Below are positions 10,504 to 22,799 of a stretch of DNA of 64,000 nucleotides, piece after piece (position 1 is the first letter of the stretch; every line of letters starts with the position of its first letter). The stretch is from Ursus arctos (Eukaryota > Chordata > Mammalia > Carnivora > Ursidae). The position numbers and the translations under genes were made by a program. Where the stretch lies: positions 19,135,449 to 19,199,448 of the forward strand of contig NW_026622930.1 of the NCBI RefSeq assembly GCF_023065955.2, given 5' to 3'. The notes beneath the pieces were generated by a model. That model searched no databases and was not told the DNA's origin. It saw only the letters and a list, made by a program, of their open reading frames with translations.

Positions 10504-11592
10504 GTTATTTTTTGAAACTCAGGAATTCTAATTAACCTATTTAGTCATCTTTGTAAATTAGTAAAGCTATTATATGAAATATTAAATGGATATGAGATCT
10601 TATCTAAATATAATGTACAGGTTGTATTAAAATTTCAATGTTTACCAGTAAAGAGTAACTTAGAATGCAAAATTTTGATAGTTTACAAACTGAGGGAGAA
10701 TCCTTTCAGTCCTTAAAACAGATCACAGAGCTACCCTTTATCTGTTCTTAAGCCACAGGGTTTGTTTGTTTTGCTTCTAAATAGCAACTAACTGAAGGTG
10801 GAGAGGTGAAAACCTTTCTTTTGTTGCTCTCCTGATGAATCAAAATGGACAACAGCCTCTGGGATGGGTGTCTTAAAGACATGACCTTCTTAATTTATAA
10901 ATTCTTATAGGTGACATTTACCATATTTATCAGGATAAATATTTCAATTAAAAAAAATCCCATCAGAAAAAAAGTGATTCTAACATAAATTAACTGAAGT
11001 CCATCTCTTTAATAGTCACTCTTTATAATTCTCAGTGGAATGTTTCCTTAAAATCAGCTTTACTAGAAAGTGTGAGGAGAAAGTAAATTTTAGTTTTGAT
11101 TGCTTTAGGATATGGAGGCAGTTCAACACTTCATTCAGGAATTTAATTACACCATTTGTAAGGAGTTTATGGTGGACTGGCCCAGAGCCAGGCCCCTGTG
11201 CCCTGACGCTGCACTTAGGTGATGATGACATCCTCCCCTCCATATGGCACATGAAGGAAAAGAAACTACTCATCTGATCTATTTTGTTAGAACCATCTCG
11301 AGTTTATTATTAGACTTTATCTCTTCTTAAATCTTTCATTCTATTCTACGGAGTGTAAAATTAAAATTCTCATGTCAGTCCATTTTTATAGGCGTACCAC
11401 GAGGGTCTACAGAGTGAGGCTCTGACAGTTCAGCAGTCAACACAGATTCACATAGGAGCTCCAGATCTGAAGGGAGCTACTGAAAAACATAGAGAAGAAT
11501 GTAAGCCAGAGGGAGAGAGGGGGAGAATGGCTTTACTTTTGCTCTCTCATGGAAGCTCTTTCTTTTTCATAATTACCTAAAACTGAACTCTT
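10504..11592. other. No recognised feature
   Basis: AT-rich unique sequence. Overlapping frames on both strands at 11016-11277 share the same bases and have no family resemblance, so neither is called. Confidence 0.5.
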
Positions 11593-11637
11593 TCATCCAT
11601 CCATCCATCCATCCATCCATCCATCCATCCATCCATG
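11593..11637. repeat. (CATC)n microsatellite
   Basis: About eleven tandem CATC/ATCC units, followed by degenerate CATGCATCTGTCCATTCATTCA, which suggests the array decays at its 3' edge. Confidence 0.97.
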
Positions 11638-13520
11638 CATCTGTCCATTCATTCACTGAATCAGTAAAAATGTTTTGAAAAGTACCGTTGTGTCCCAGAA
11701 CTGTGTTAGGTACTACCGTAAAATTCCTAAAGGGTCTCCCTCTGTGATATCACCTGCACTAAAGGTTTAAAGGCTATATAGGGATTGAAGAAGATTAAAC
11801 AAGTTTGTTTACTATAGAACTTGGCACAAGCAGTGGGAAGGACATATCACCTGAGCAAAGGAGCTGCAGAATGTGAAACAAGTTTGTTTATTGTAGAATT
11901 TCTCATGACCATTAATATAAATATGCATTATAAACCTTCAAAAGAAGTATATTTATTCAGGCTTTTCTAAGCTTATTTCATTGAATAATCATTTTCTATC
12001 CTTTTTTTTCCATTACAGATAATATTTTGGAATCAATTTTTAAAGTGAATATAACTTGGAATTATTAATTTCATAAAATGTTCTGACTGAATATCTGGTT
12101 TACTACCAATTTTTGTGTTAGTAGAGACAAGACCAGGATTGGGATACGGATAGATCTAAGGGCAGTTGTTTCTATGGCTATGTTATATAACTAAGTCATT
12201 AAAATATACATATGCATATATATTATATACATATTCTATGTATCTATCTGTAGTATTTTGTATACATACCCACACACATATATATAGATTATATAATAAT
12301 ATACCATAGAGAGTTATTTCAAGGATGACATATAAGAACATGTTAAATTAATTAAGCTCAGCGCCCTTTTATAGTAGTTTAATAAATTGTAGCTCCTAGG
12401 ACAATGACAATGAAGATGATGAGGACAAAGAAAAAGAAGAAATATTCTGACAACAAAACACAGTGTCCCTGTGCCAGGAAAGAATCCTGGGACCCTATTT
12501 GCTCTTCACGAAACAGCTAATTTTAGCCCCAGAGGTATCAGCCATCATCATTCCTCTGCTTTCCTGATTATATTGTATATTTAACTTTTGATGTCCTCTT
12601 TAACTGGTAAAACCTTTAATCAAGGCCAATCTCCCAGAATCTTCTTTCCCTGCCTACCTCCTTCCAGCCTCTTTCTTGGGTATCACCTTTTTTCCCCCTT
12701 CTGTTATCTTTATCTCTAGTATCTGGAAATTTTTTAAAAATAGACAGATATTCTGGAAAAGTCAGAGAGAGACTGCCTCTTTCATGTTATGAGTACCATT
12801 CACTACTCTATCCTTTCTCCAGGTGTAGTGTCTTATAGCCCCACTCCACCAAGTATTCAAAGGAATCAGAGCTAGGAATTTGGAGGGATGGCGACTGAAT
12901 CACTTATGATTATATTTTCAATGAAGTAGAGCAAGTAATACTAGTAATCTGTCTTAAAACTTAACACCCTCCCACTTTGCATGCATAGAAAGAAATCACC
13001 ATCAAATGGGTACAGGTTTATTTTAAGCAGACACATGGGAATATGCATACAAAAGACAGAGAGCTGCTTTATGCATTCACTGTCTGAGTTTCATTGGTAT
13101 TTAATATTAATATCTTTAGCTTTTGTATTCAATGATTCTTCCATGTATACTCATTCATAAAACAATTGTTTATTGGATACTATTATATACCAGACCCTGA
13201 AAACAGGGAATAAATTTTTGAAATAATTTTGAATATTTTAAACTTAAGTCATATTTTTAATCTACAGAGTGTTTTGATTTCTTTAGGAGCTTAAATGACT
13301 TTCATGATATCAGCTGGAAAACTGAATTATTTCTGTAACACTCACGTATCATAGCAATTCAAGTGAAAGTTGGGTGTGACTGAAAAATCTCACATCAAGA
13401 AATTCATGTTTTCAAAATTCTTTATCAAGAAACTGTTTTAAAGGCAACTGGTTACAAACTCTATAACTACTCCCCAAATGTGGAAAACAACACATCTAAA
13501 TATACTCATTATGTTCCTAC
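11638..13520. other. Unique AT-rich sequence
   Basis: No gene. There is an AT-dinucleotide-rich patch at about 12205-12300 and a purine-rich patch at about 12408-12445. The motif AAACAAGTTTGTTTA occurs twice, in slightly different form, near 11797-11811 and 11877-11891. A weak L2-like antisense phrase lies at about 13143-13198. Confidence 0.45.
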
Positions 13521-13541
13521 CAAAGAGAGAGAGAGAGAGAA
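13521..13541. repeat. Short (AG)n repeat
   Basis: Eight or nine AG units, uninterrupted. Confidence 0.85.
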
Positions 13542-16489
13542 CGGGTGGGGGAAACAAGTAATATGATTTTATCTATGATCAAGTTGAATTTAAGGTAAAA
13601 GAGCTTTGATGGGGAAGAAACGGTCTCATAATTTAGGAAAAAAAACTATTGAAGTCATATGATCTCATTAATCACCTTCTGCCAAAATCTCAGTAAAATC
13701 TCAAGCCATTTCCAAAATAGTCTCTTTGTGTCAAGGCTTAAAAATGACTATAATGGTCAAACTTTTAACTTTCTGCAAAATTCCCTAGAAGTAGTCAAGA
13801 ACCCAGGAGTTAAAAGGCTGTACAAGTGAACCTATTAAAAATAATAAACTAGGATCTATTTAATTACATGGTGTGCTAGTAACTGACATTGAAAAACAAA
13901 ACTGAGAAGGATAATATCTGAATAAGTGTTAGATTAAGAAAGGGGAGCTATGCTAATGAAAAATTAGCTCATTAGTAATGAGTAATAACAAAATTTGAAA
14001 GCATTTATACATGACCCAAGAAAAACAAATGTGGAAGTTTGGCTTTCTAAACTGGTAAAAGTCTCGCAAAACTTTATTTAGACTGGGCCAAAACTTGGTT
14101 TCTTTCCAGGCTTTGAAGCTGAATCAACACAGACAGAATGAAGTGTAGATATTTTTGGACAATTATCCATAATTTGGATTATTACATATTCTTTTCCAAA
14201 GTCCACTGTATGATCTGTGCTTAACTTTTTTTTAACTCCCTCTGTATTAGTATCTGGAACTAAAGATGGTGTTAATGGCACTACAGGGACCATGGGAGTA
14301 TTCAAAAGTCAATCACATTGGTTTGAAAAAAAATAAAATCTAAAGAAATTTTATGCTGGGAAATGAAACTGACATTTAGGTGTACTGATTTTATTTCCCA
14401 AAAATAGTGGTATTTATTTTAAGGTTAAATGGTGAAATTATTTTTTTTGAACAAAAATTGGGACATATGATAGATTGGACAGTTTCTCTCATGTGGGATC
14501 AATATAAGAAGAGGTTTACAATGCTTATAAAATTACAAGCATACAGGCTTGTAATTGTTAATTACACAATTAGCAAATCACCTTTACTAAAGCTTTTATT
14601 CTCCCAACCCGAATATAAACTTATCATGTGTAGGGACAATGCTACACTCAACTTGGTACCACCAGATATTAGGGCCTAACATGTAAATCTCACAGCATTA
14701 ATCTTTTCAATTGTTGAATACAATCTTGCAGGAAATTAGAAATTTCCTAGAAGCCCCTTAGTGGTTAGTCAGTTTACAATTAGGTCGTCAACTCTGACTT
14801 TACAAAAATCTCTTCTTTGTTGCTGAAGTGTTTCTTCAGAGGAGCTTTCCTCCTGAGTTGTGTGAAGAATTGCAGCAGTTACCCATCTCACACAGTTCAT
14901 GTCTAAATATAGCAAGACAATGGACTAAGTAAGTCGCAGCTAAACTGGGCGATACACAATGTTGCAATGGTTGTTACACATGGGCGGAGCGTGGGGCGGG
15001 GGGGCATTGCTTGGTTTATACAGCTATAGCAATCTGTACTGTTTTAAAACATAGAGAAGCCATGGAGCTTAACTCTACCAGTATGTAAGGATTGTAGGAC
15101 CACTCACCATCCCCAAAGCTCTCCCTGACCTTCTGATGGACTGCACAGACCAGTGACTCTTGAACTTGACAACTGTGTGAACCTCTTTAATAAGAAAAAC
15201 TTCCCTTAAAGATAACTTCAGTAATGACTTTAATTATCTGTATTTTGATATTCCTTACTTTGACATAAAACTATGACTTTTTTTTTTGATAAAATAGCTT
15301 TTTCATTCTGCATTCTGTTCCTCCTTTGGTTTTTAATGCCTCAAAAATAATTCAAACTGAATGACTCTTTTCTAGGCAAAAGGCATTCTACTACCAGATT
15401 TTCCCGTTGGATGGGGTTCAAGGACATTTGACCTTCTTGTCATCCTACAACGGTGTTCTCAGGTAGGGAGAGATCTCTACTGTTAACATGTGCTTAAAAC
15501 ATGTAACATGAACTTTAGGACGTTTTACATCATTGCAATGAGCCAGTACAGAACAGAGTCTGTGTCTAATCCTGATCTTGTGTCATCCTCTCACTTTCTC
15601 ATTTTCTTTCCCTCTATCTCCTATCTTCTCGCTCATGATTCATATTCCTACCTAATTCTTACAAACTTGTCAGTATGAGGCACTTACTTCTGGGCGAGAA
15701 GGATGTGTGGGACAAGATTTCATCTTATTTCTGAAGACATTCTTCTCCCAGTGTCTTCTGTTGGGCTTTAGACATGTATGCAGTCTGGAACAAATCCCCA
15801 CAGAGCATACTCCTGAGTATATTATTTCCTACCAAGAAAAAAAAAAAAAAGCTCTATATGTAATCAACAGATGTTCTCTGTGTTAAGATATGTGCTTTAA
15901 ACAACCACAAAAAAAATTAGTACAACCATCTATACTTGTCATATGTATAAAGGTGAATACAGTCAACGAAGAACAAAGAAAACAGTGAAAGGCGAACTGT
16001 ACTAAGGCTTCTGTAGGAATGAAATTGGCACATAAATAAAATCAGGGCATTCCAAGGTTTTTGATAATGGAATTTAATGCCTGTCCTGAGGATTTTCATT
16101 AAGGTTAATTATCACTATCATTTACTTATTTGCTACCTCTCTTTCTTACCATAAATTTTTGTATGGATTTGGGAAATGTAGAGGAGTTAAGCTACTGAAA
16201 AGATCAACTTCTAATGAGAGAATGCACACAGGCTCCTAGGTCTCAGTTCATGGGCATATTTTGATTGTTAACAATAAACTGAGATAATACATTGGTTTAC
16301 AGGATTAATGCTGACCTTTTACAAAAGGATTCCTGTCACAACAAATCCTATCACTCATTCACAGCAGTGTTGTAGTTAGATGGGCCAACAGGGGCTACAG
16401 CTGGAAAATGAACAAGCTTTCAACATCAATACTTGTGAAATCCATGAAGCACAGCTAAAATCAGATTAAGTATCAAGTTCACAGCAGAT
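13542..16489. other. Unique sequence with one weak frame and a G-rich spot
   Basis: No supported gene. A 75-codon minus-strand frame without ATG (14078-14305) is followed by an AATAAA just past its stop; it is listed as a finding only. At 14981-15004 lies a G-rich patch containing the GC-box-like GGGGCGGGG. An A13-type run lies at about 15838-15850. Confidence 0.45.
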
Positions 16490-16978
16490 CATGGTAGGCT
16501 AGATAATGCTTCCCTCCCCAGGCCCTGCCAAAGAAACACATCCTAATCCCCAGAACCTATGAATATATTGCCTTCTATGATAAAGGGGCTTGGCAGTAAT
16601 TAAGTTAAGGATCTTGACCTGGAGAGATTATCCTGATGGACCCAATGGGTAGGCTCAATGTAACTGCAAGGTCTCTTGTAAGAGAGAGGCGGAGGGATCA
16701 GAGTAGTTGTAGGAGATGTAATGAAAGGAAGGAAGCAAGAGGTTGGATATGGGGGGATAGGGGCAAAACTAAGAAATATGGGCAACTAGAAAGGATAAGG
16801 AGTGGATTCTCCCCTGGAGTCTCCAGATGGAACTAGAACTGTCTCTGTCCTTAAGACTGATTTTAGACTTCTGGCCTCCAGAGCTATAAAAGAATAAATT
16901 TTTATTGTTTCATGCCACTACACTTGGGGTAAGTTGTTATAGCATCAATAGCACTAATAGTAAACTAATACATAAATG
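16490..16978 (+). mobile_element. MaLR LTR (MLT1-like), sense
   Basis: Landmarks in order: ACACATCCTAATCCCCAGAA, CCTATGAATATATTGCCTTC, AATTAAGTTAAGGATCTTGA, GAGATTATCCTGATGGACCC, GGATTCTCCCCTGGAGTCTC, TTTTAGACTTCTGGCCTCCA, AATAAATTTTTATTGTTTCA, and a closing AGTAAACTAATAC. About 480 bp. The frames at 16600-16836 on both strands lie inside this LTR and are not genes. Confidence 0.88.
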
Positions 16979-17340
16979 TAGATCTTTGGAGGGGTAGAAG
17001 AGAAAAACCCAAAAGAACCCCGGATGACCTGACTTATATTCTTTCTCTTTTTGAGAAAGTTTTTGAAAAAAAGAGGATAATATATATTTACATATTTCCA
17101 CAAATTCTGACACTTAGGCTGTGCTGGGGAAAAAAATGTAATGCCATTTGTCATTCTTCCAAAATCTTTTCCCCAATCCTATTTAATTCTAAAAAATCAA
17201 TCTAACCTATTTGTAGTCCAGAAAGCCTAAAAATTTGTTGAAGTTATGTCTTCTGTTTAAGATAAAAGGTCATCATAAAATTAGTGTCCTTTAATATTTA
17301 GATACAGATAAAAAATTCCTAAGATAATTCTGAGCTTTGG
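16979..17340. other. No recognised feature
   Basis: Unique sequence; the short minus-strand frame 16954-17154 is not supported. Confidence 0.5.
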
Positions 17341-17520
17341 TTATCAAGTTCAGAAAGAAAGACTTTGGAAACAGAATTTGATTTCTGCCTGGAAGTCAGT
17401 AATGTGAGTTCTAGCTTCAATTGTCAAATCTCATCCTCCAGTATCCTGATTTGTTAAGTAAAATAACAAGAGTAGACCGCAACCAAGGCATCTCTCATCT
17501 CTAAAGTATATTATGGCATA
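17341..17520 (+). mobile_element. Possible MIR remnant, sense
   Basis: The order GGAAACAGAATTTGATTTCTG … CTGGAAGTCAGTAATGTGAG … CATCCTCCAGTATCCTGATTT … AGTAAAATAACAAGAGTAGA loosely follows MIR. Weak and easily wrong. Confidence 0.35.
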
Positions 17521-17948
17521 AAGGGAAAGTGAACATTTTTGTTTTTTTTAATTCCAGGAACAGTCATAAAATAGGGCTCAAAAGACAAGGCAAGTAGGCC
17601 CTCTGAGAATCCCAGAAGACTCTGTACCAAAGAACTGATCCCCAGGATATGGCTTCACTAGGGCTGCTTGTACAGTTACCATGTCCCAATAGTTGTACAA
17701 GCTTTGCTATGAAAAAGAAACTGCCATTATAAAGCTATGAGAGGTGGGGTGGTGGATAGCCCATGAAAGCATAGGATGATGTTTATTTTTACTAAATTAA
17801 GCATTGAATAAAGCAAGTCTAGATCAAGCCCAGCTCACCAGCATAACATATACAAATGTTTTTCAAAAAGCAAAGTTAATTATTATATCACATATGACCT
17901 ACTTAAGTAGGTTTATCTTATTCTTCCTGTGGAGTTATGTAAGTCCTT

Positions 17949-18174
17949 TAGGCTGAAGTTCTTTTTTTTTTTTGTAAAGATTTTATTTATTTGACAGAGA
18001 TAGAGACAGCAAGCGAGAGAGGGAACACAAGCAGGGGGAGTGGGAGAGGAAGAAGCAGGCTCATAGCGGAGGAGCCTGATGTGGGGCTCGATCCCATGAC
18101 GCCGGGATCACGCCCTGAGCTGAAGGCAGACGCTTAACCGCTGTGCCACCCAGGCGCCCCTAGGCTGAAGTTCT
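17949..18174 (-). mobile_element. Young bear-type Can-SINE, minus, perfect TSD
   Basis: Antisense SINE with poly(T) start (17962-17973), AAAGATTTTATTTATTTGAC tail, AGCGAGAGAGGGAACACAAG body, GAGCCTGATGTGGGGCTCGAT and head ending AACCGCTGTGCCACCCAGGCGCCCC. An exact 14-bp duplication TAGGCTGAAGTTCT flanks it (17949-17962; 18161-18174). The intact body, CpGs and perfect duplication indicate a fairly recent insertion. Confidence 0.97.
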
Positions 18175-18599
18175 AAGATTTCCCTTTTTAGATAAAGTAC
18201 CTTGTTCTACCTTGTAGCTAGCTATCTTGTAGTAAATTTTTCAAAACTTCAAACATTTCTGGTATGTTTTTAAAAAGTAAAAAAGAACAAAAACATTGAA
18301 ATTTTAACAAGACAAGACATTTTCACTCAAAATGGCAAAACAAAACAAAACAAAACCACCCTACAATAAATTTGAAATCCATGGATTATGTCTTTTTTGA
18401 GACAATGGGAATGTTTTAACTAAATTTCATATTGTCTTTGTGAGTAGGTAGAAGGACAAGACCCAGTCTAGTGATCAATCCTGACCTCCCTCCCGCCGCA
18501 GGGAAAACTTGAGATTTTCCATAATATTGCATAATGAAATAGAAGGCAATGAGGAACTTTACATTGGTAGGATATGTATCTCATTTTAAAGTATAGTAA

Positions 18600-18775
18600 A
18601 CAGTTAAAAATAAAAGCCTTCTGAGTCAGCCTAGGTTTGTGTCTCAATATGACTTCTTATCTGTAACCATAAACAAATTTACTGAGTCTCTCCAGGGATT
18701 AATAAAGCCAACCTTCCAGATAGGCTGTTGTGGGGTTTACATATGGTAATTCATATGAGGCACTTCTCATCACAT
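18600..18775 (+). mobile_element. MIR SINE, sense, diverged
   Basis: CCTTCTGAGTCAGCCTAGGT, GACTTCTTATCTGTAACCAT, AATTTACTGAGTCTCTCCAG, AATAAAGCCAACCTTCCAG and a TAATTCATATGAGGCAC region follow the MIR layout. Confidence 0.6.
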
Positions 18776-18899
18776 TGTTTCAACAAATCCTCCAAAGATA
18801 GTTATTGTCATTTCACCAACATGATAATAGGCCAACCCTTCCTAACTCACAGTAATTGTTTAGTGATAAAAATAGAATAGGCAAAGATATAACAACAGA

Positions 18900-19072
18900 A
18901 AAGGAGCGCCTGGATGGCTCAGTCGGTTAAGTGTCCGACTCTCAGTTTCAGCTCACATTGTGATCCTGGGTCATGCAATGGAGCCCCAGCCTGGGGCTCC
19001 CTGCTCAGAGTGGAGTCTGCTTGGGATTCTCTGCCTCTCCCTCTCCCTTTTACTCCTCCCCTGCTTGCACTC

Positions 19073-19115
<43 letters not shown>

Positions 19116-19128
19116 AATCTTTTTAAAA
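18900..19128 (+). mobile_element. Can-SINE, sense, with an expanded AAAT tail
   Basis: Head GAGCGCCTGGATGGCTCAGT, CGGTTAAGTGTCCGACTCTC, then AGCCTGGGGCTCCCTGCTCA and a CT-rich body. The 3' tail has grown into about eleven uninterrupted AAAT units (19074-19117), then ATCTTTTTAAAAAATT. This layout (GTCCGACT head) is an older SINE type than the bear-type copies. The minus frame 18971-19168 is the reverse reading of it. Confidence 0.93.
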
Positions 19129-21842
19129 AATTGGGGTTTAGGGGCAAAGACAAAAACCTGACATGCAAAAACTGGTAATAGAAACAATCTTTTTATTTTG
19201 GATTTTACAATGTGAAATTTCTAAGTAGGTTTTTTTAATTCAAACATCCAAACATTTATCATTTAGGAATAAAAATTGAAACAATGTTAGTAAATTTCAG
19301 ATATATTATTGACAAACAGCTTGCATCTGCAGATTATTGAATGTCAAAATAAGACAATGAGTTCATTTATCATCAAGATGTTTAATGGCATAACTGCCTT
19401 TCTCTGATGTCTATTCCACTAAAGCTAAATCATTCAGTCCCCTTCTAGTCTCCACCTGTGGATGAACTTCCCTCTGCTCAATTCTGTAACAAGTCAACCA
19501 AAGACAGTATACGGACAGCTGGGAGTCAAGTCAATTTCTCTGACTCTGCTCTCAATTATTCCTTATTTATCTCTTCAAATAATTTCTATTTATAAAAAAT
19601 TTCCTCTGTAGACTAAGGCTTTACAATGAAGCAGTTCTTGACTTGGTTTCCTGCTCACACCTGTCTTGTTTTACTAATCTTCTTGGGCCACTGGAATAAT
19701 GTTCTGGAATCAATATTTATCCCACTCAGTCCTTCAGTGCGTCTCCATGAGCATCCTTGATGATTTTCCTTCGTCCAATTTTGAAAATCTGCAGAAATTC
19801 CCCCTCATGATGTTCATTGTACCTTCCCATCTGAATCCTCTCTTGCCTACTGAAAATCATATCCCTGATAACAAGTCGTTCTCTCAAGACCCTTCTCATT
19901 CTGAAGCCCCTGCTCTCTGAGGTCTATTCATTCTTAACAACAGCTGAGACCTATTCCTATGCTGATGATTTACTCAGATATCATTCAAACAAACATTACA
20001 CTCCATCCCAGCATTGAATAAGCAACATGTCGTCTCAGTCAAAGCGGTGGAAGGGCAAGAAATCCCAGTGTCTGACTGACCACTAGCTGCGCTAGGTCCA
20101 TCAGCGACTCTGCCAGCTTGCTAACCATGTGTACTCCGGGGGCGGGGGGGCAGGCACCAGGGAAAGAAAGTCAAAGTAGATGACCCTGAAAATGATTCAG
20201 AAAGGCAAGCTGTGCCATCAGGAGAGGGTGGTACACCTGCAGCATTGTCTTTAGTCCAGGACTACCCTGGGTTTACGTAAAGTCACTGCTACTCACCTGC
20301 TGTGATCTCTGTGCTCCCCTCAGTGTTCTGAGTGTCACTGCTCAGAGTGACAAATTTCTCATCTATAAGAATGAAGGTAGAAACTTATTCTACCGAGAGT
20401 GAGGATTAAAAATGACAAACTTGATGTTAAGGACCTGCCATAATCTAAGTACATAAAATTTCAGTGATGATAGCAAAAATAACTATTTCTACTAGCATAA
20501 TCCTCGTATTGTTATCAGCCTAAAATTCCTTTCTCACCAGACCGTCTTCCTCCTTCCATATTTCCCCCTCAGGACATAGATTGCCTATAAATGAATTTTT
20601 AATCTCTAAGGTTATCGTCTTTGAACTTTAGTTCAACCAAATTCCTTCTATACACAAATGTTAAGGAATACTATTTTCCCAGGACCCTTATTTTCTGGTA
20701 AGGTCCTTTCCATTCCTCAACTTCTTCCAGCAATTTCTCCAAGCAGGGCAAATGACCAGTTGCTATAGAAGCTTTAAGTTTCAAATTGTTCCCTGGAGAA
20801 ATGAAGGTTGGTGCTTGAAACAAAGAAAATAGGCCATATGGGGTAAATGCCAAACGTGAATATGTGCTAGATATAAAAATTTTAAAGCAAACAGTGTTGC
20901 TAAAGTTGTAATAATGGTCCATAGAAGAAATATGTATAAACATGCATTATTTAGTTTGACATTTAGTCCTTTGCAAATTGATTCGATGTTTCAGAGCCTA
21001 AAAATATTGTGTAATTTATTTAATATTTATATAGCAATTTACATTTGTTAAAATCTTCTAGGACATTTATTACTTTGTGATTCATACTTGCCCGGTGTAC
21101 AACCTCCTTCTTACATATTGAGGGAGAACTTTGAAATGGATCACTTTTTCAGCCTCAATATGTTGTCATGTAATAAACTACAGTCATATTAAATACTCGA
21201 TAGTTCTGTAACTTGTTAAACTCCAATATAAGCTAGTAGCAGCCTGAAGGAAACAGACCAGCATTCACAGGAATGACAACTATCTTTATGCTTTATTTGG
21301 CCAATGCCCCTTTCAATGATAGCATCTGATTCTGTAACTAGGACTTCCAAACTGGATGCATAAGGGTTTAAGAAAATTTAATTACTTAAATATTCAATAA
21401 ATTCAACTTTTCAGGTAAATGTGCCATCTTCAAAGCAGAACACATGATTTTGCATTATCAAACATGCATCTAAGCTTTAAGAGTATCTCTTGAGTTGAAC
21501 AGTTTCATTTAAGGCTATTTAACTAACATATTTAATACTTGGTCGAGAGAAGTATAGTGAATATTTATAGGGGTAACTGTATATAAAGGTAACCTGCTTA
21601 TATCTCTTTTTCTATTTATGGCACAATGAAGATACCAGATGAATCTGGGGGTTTTGAAGAAAGAAGACAGGTCTATACTATCCAAAAACACAATGGATCT
21701 GACACTTGCTTGCGGTGTGTCACTAGAACTAAGCTGTGTATCACAACCCTCAATACTGCTTCAGCCTTGGATAAGAAATTATAAAGCAAGGCAAGACACG
21801 GGGTTAGATAACTGTAGTGCAGTATATTTTTTGGTTGCTTAC
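19129..21842. other. Unique sequence; no supported gene
   Basis: Frames at 19699-19920 (plus) and 20671-20943 (minus) were examined. The second has a stretch of plausible amino-acid composition but no ATG context, splice sites or family I recognise. A G5CG7 patch at about 20138-20150 is the only G-rich spot. No repeat recognised. Confidence 0.45.
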
Positions 21843-22076
21843 CCTAACTCAAAGTTTTTTTTTTTTTTTTTAAAGATTTTATTTATTCATTTAACAAAGA
21901 GAGAGACAGCCAGCGAAAGAGGGAACACAGACAGGGGGAGTGGGAGAGGAAGAAGCAAGGCTCCCAGCGGAGGAGCCTGATGTGGGGCTCGATCCCAGAA
22001 TGCCGGGATCAGGCCCTGAGCCGAAGGCAGATGCTTAACGACTGAGCCACCCAGGCGCCCCCTAACTCAAAGTTTT
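21843..22076 (-). mobile_element. Young bear-type Can-SINE, minus, perfect TSD
   Basis: Antisense copy with a T18-type run at 21855-21871, AAAGATTTTATTTATTCATT, AGCCAGCGAAAGAGGGAACA, GAGCCTGATGTGGGGCTCGAT and head reading GACTGAGCCACCCAGGCGCC. The duplication CCTAACTCAAAGTTTT flanks it (21843-21858; 22061-22076). The 113-codon plus-strand frame 21639-21980 runs from unique DNA into this SINE and is an artefact. Confidence 0.96.
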
Positions 22077-22289
22077 AAGTTAAAGAACACCTTTAGAAAC
22101 TGCCAATTTTAAAAAATCTGTGGATTAATATAAGCACATATTTATTGTTTCTCAACAGAAATAACTTGTACTTATGAGACTTTGTTTTTTGTATGATGCT
22201 AACTTCATTAAAAATAAAATACTGAACAGTTTCATACATGCTTCATCTTTGGGTAATTTATAAAATTTTCTCTCTTCCCCAGAAAGTAC

Positions 22290-22495
22290 AGGAGAAAGCA
22301 AAGAAGTTTTGAGATTAATCGACAAAACTTGCCTTGTAATACTGACTCTGCCACTTTCTAGTTGCAATGATGCTGAGCTTCAATTTCGTCTTCTATAAAA
22401 TGGGGTTAATATTACACACCTCACAGAGTTATTGTGAGAATTCATTTAAGTAAATGAAGCAACTGACATGCCCAGTGATTATGTAACTTGCCTAA
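22290..22495 (+). mobile_element. MIR SINE, sense
   Basis: Good sense-order match: TACTGACTCTGCCACTTTCT, GATGCTGAGCTTCAATTTCG, TCTTCTATAAAATGGGGTTA, CACACCTCACAGAGTTATTG and TGAGAATTCATTTAAGTAAA correspond to the MIR core through its tail. Confidence 0.85.
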
Positions 22496-22799
22496 GGTCT
22501 CCCAACTAAGAAAGATGCTGCACATATTTAAACTTCTGCCTTTGACAGTAAGTTAAGTGCCTTTTGAACTACGTCTTCTTGGTGCTTGAGACAGTACACA
22601 ATAAACTGTTGTGTACTCACCCTTATTTCTGTACAGAATCTTGTGCACTGCTTCTACTAGTTTCATACATTTCTAAGTCATGCATTTACATTTTCTGTCA
22701 TGGTGTGTAAATGCTCTATTTTGAATACTCAGGGAGGGAAGGAACTCTTTCAGGCTACGAGAATGTTACACAAACCAGTTCTAAGGGAGAGCCAGTTCT

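Noticed and set aside
11016..11277. Overlapping 85- and 80-codon frames on both strands
   Set aside because: Share the same bases, with no domain or composition favouring either.
16600..16836. Frames on both strands (Pro/Ser-rich and Arg-rich)
   Set aside because: Lie inside the MaLR LTR at 16490-16978.
20130..20152. G-rich patch as quadruplex or CpG island
   Set aside because: Only two G runs (five and seven), not four; no CpG island around it.
20671..20943. 90-codon minus-strand frame with a protein-like C-terminal part
   Set aside because: No start context, splice sites or family; chance is adequate at this length.
21639..21980. 113-codon plus-strand frame
   Set aside because: Runs from unique DNA through a T/A-rich SINE tail into antisense SINE; the C-terminal part is SINE sequence, as also in 23781-24140, 7405-7692 and 58967-59176.
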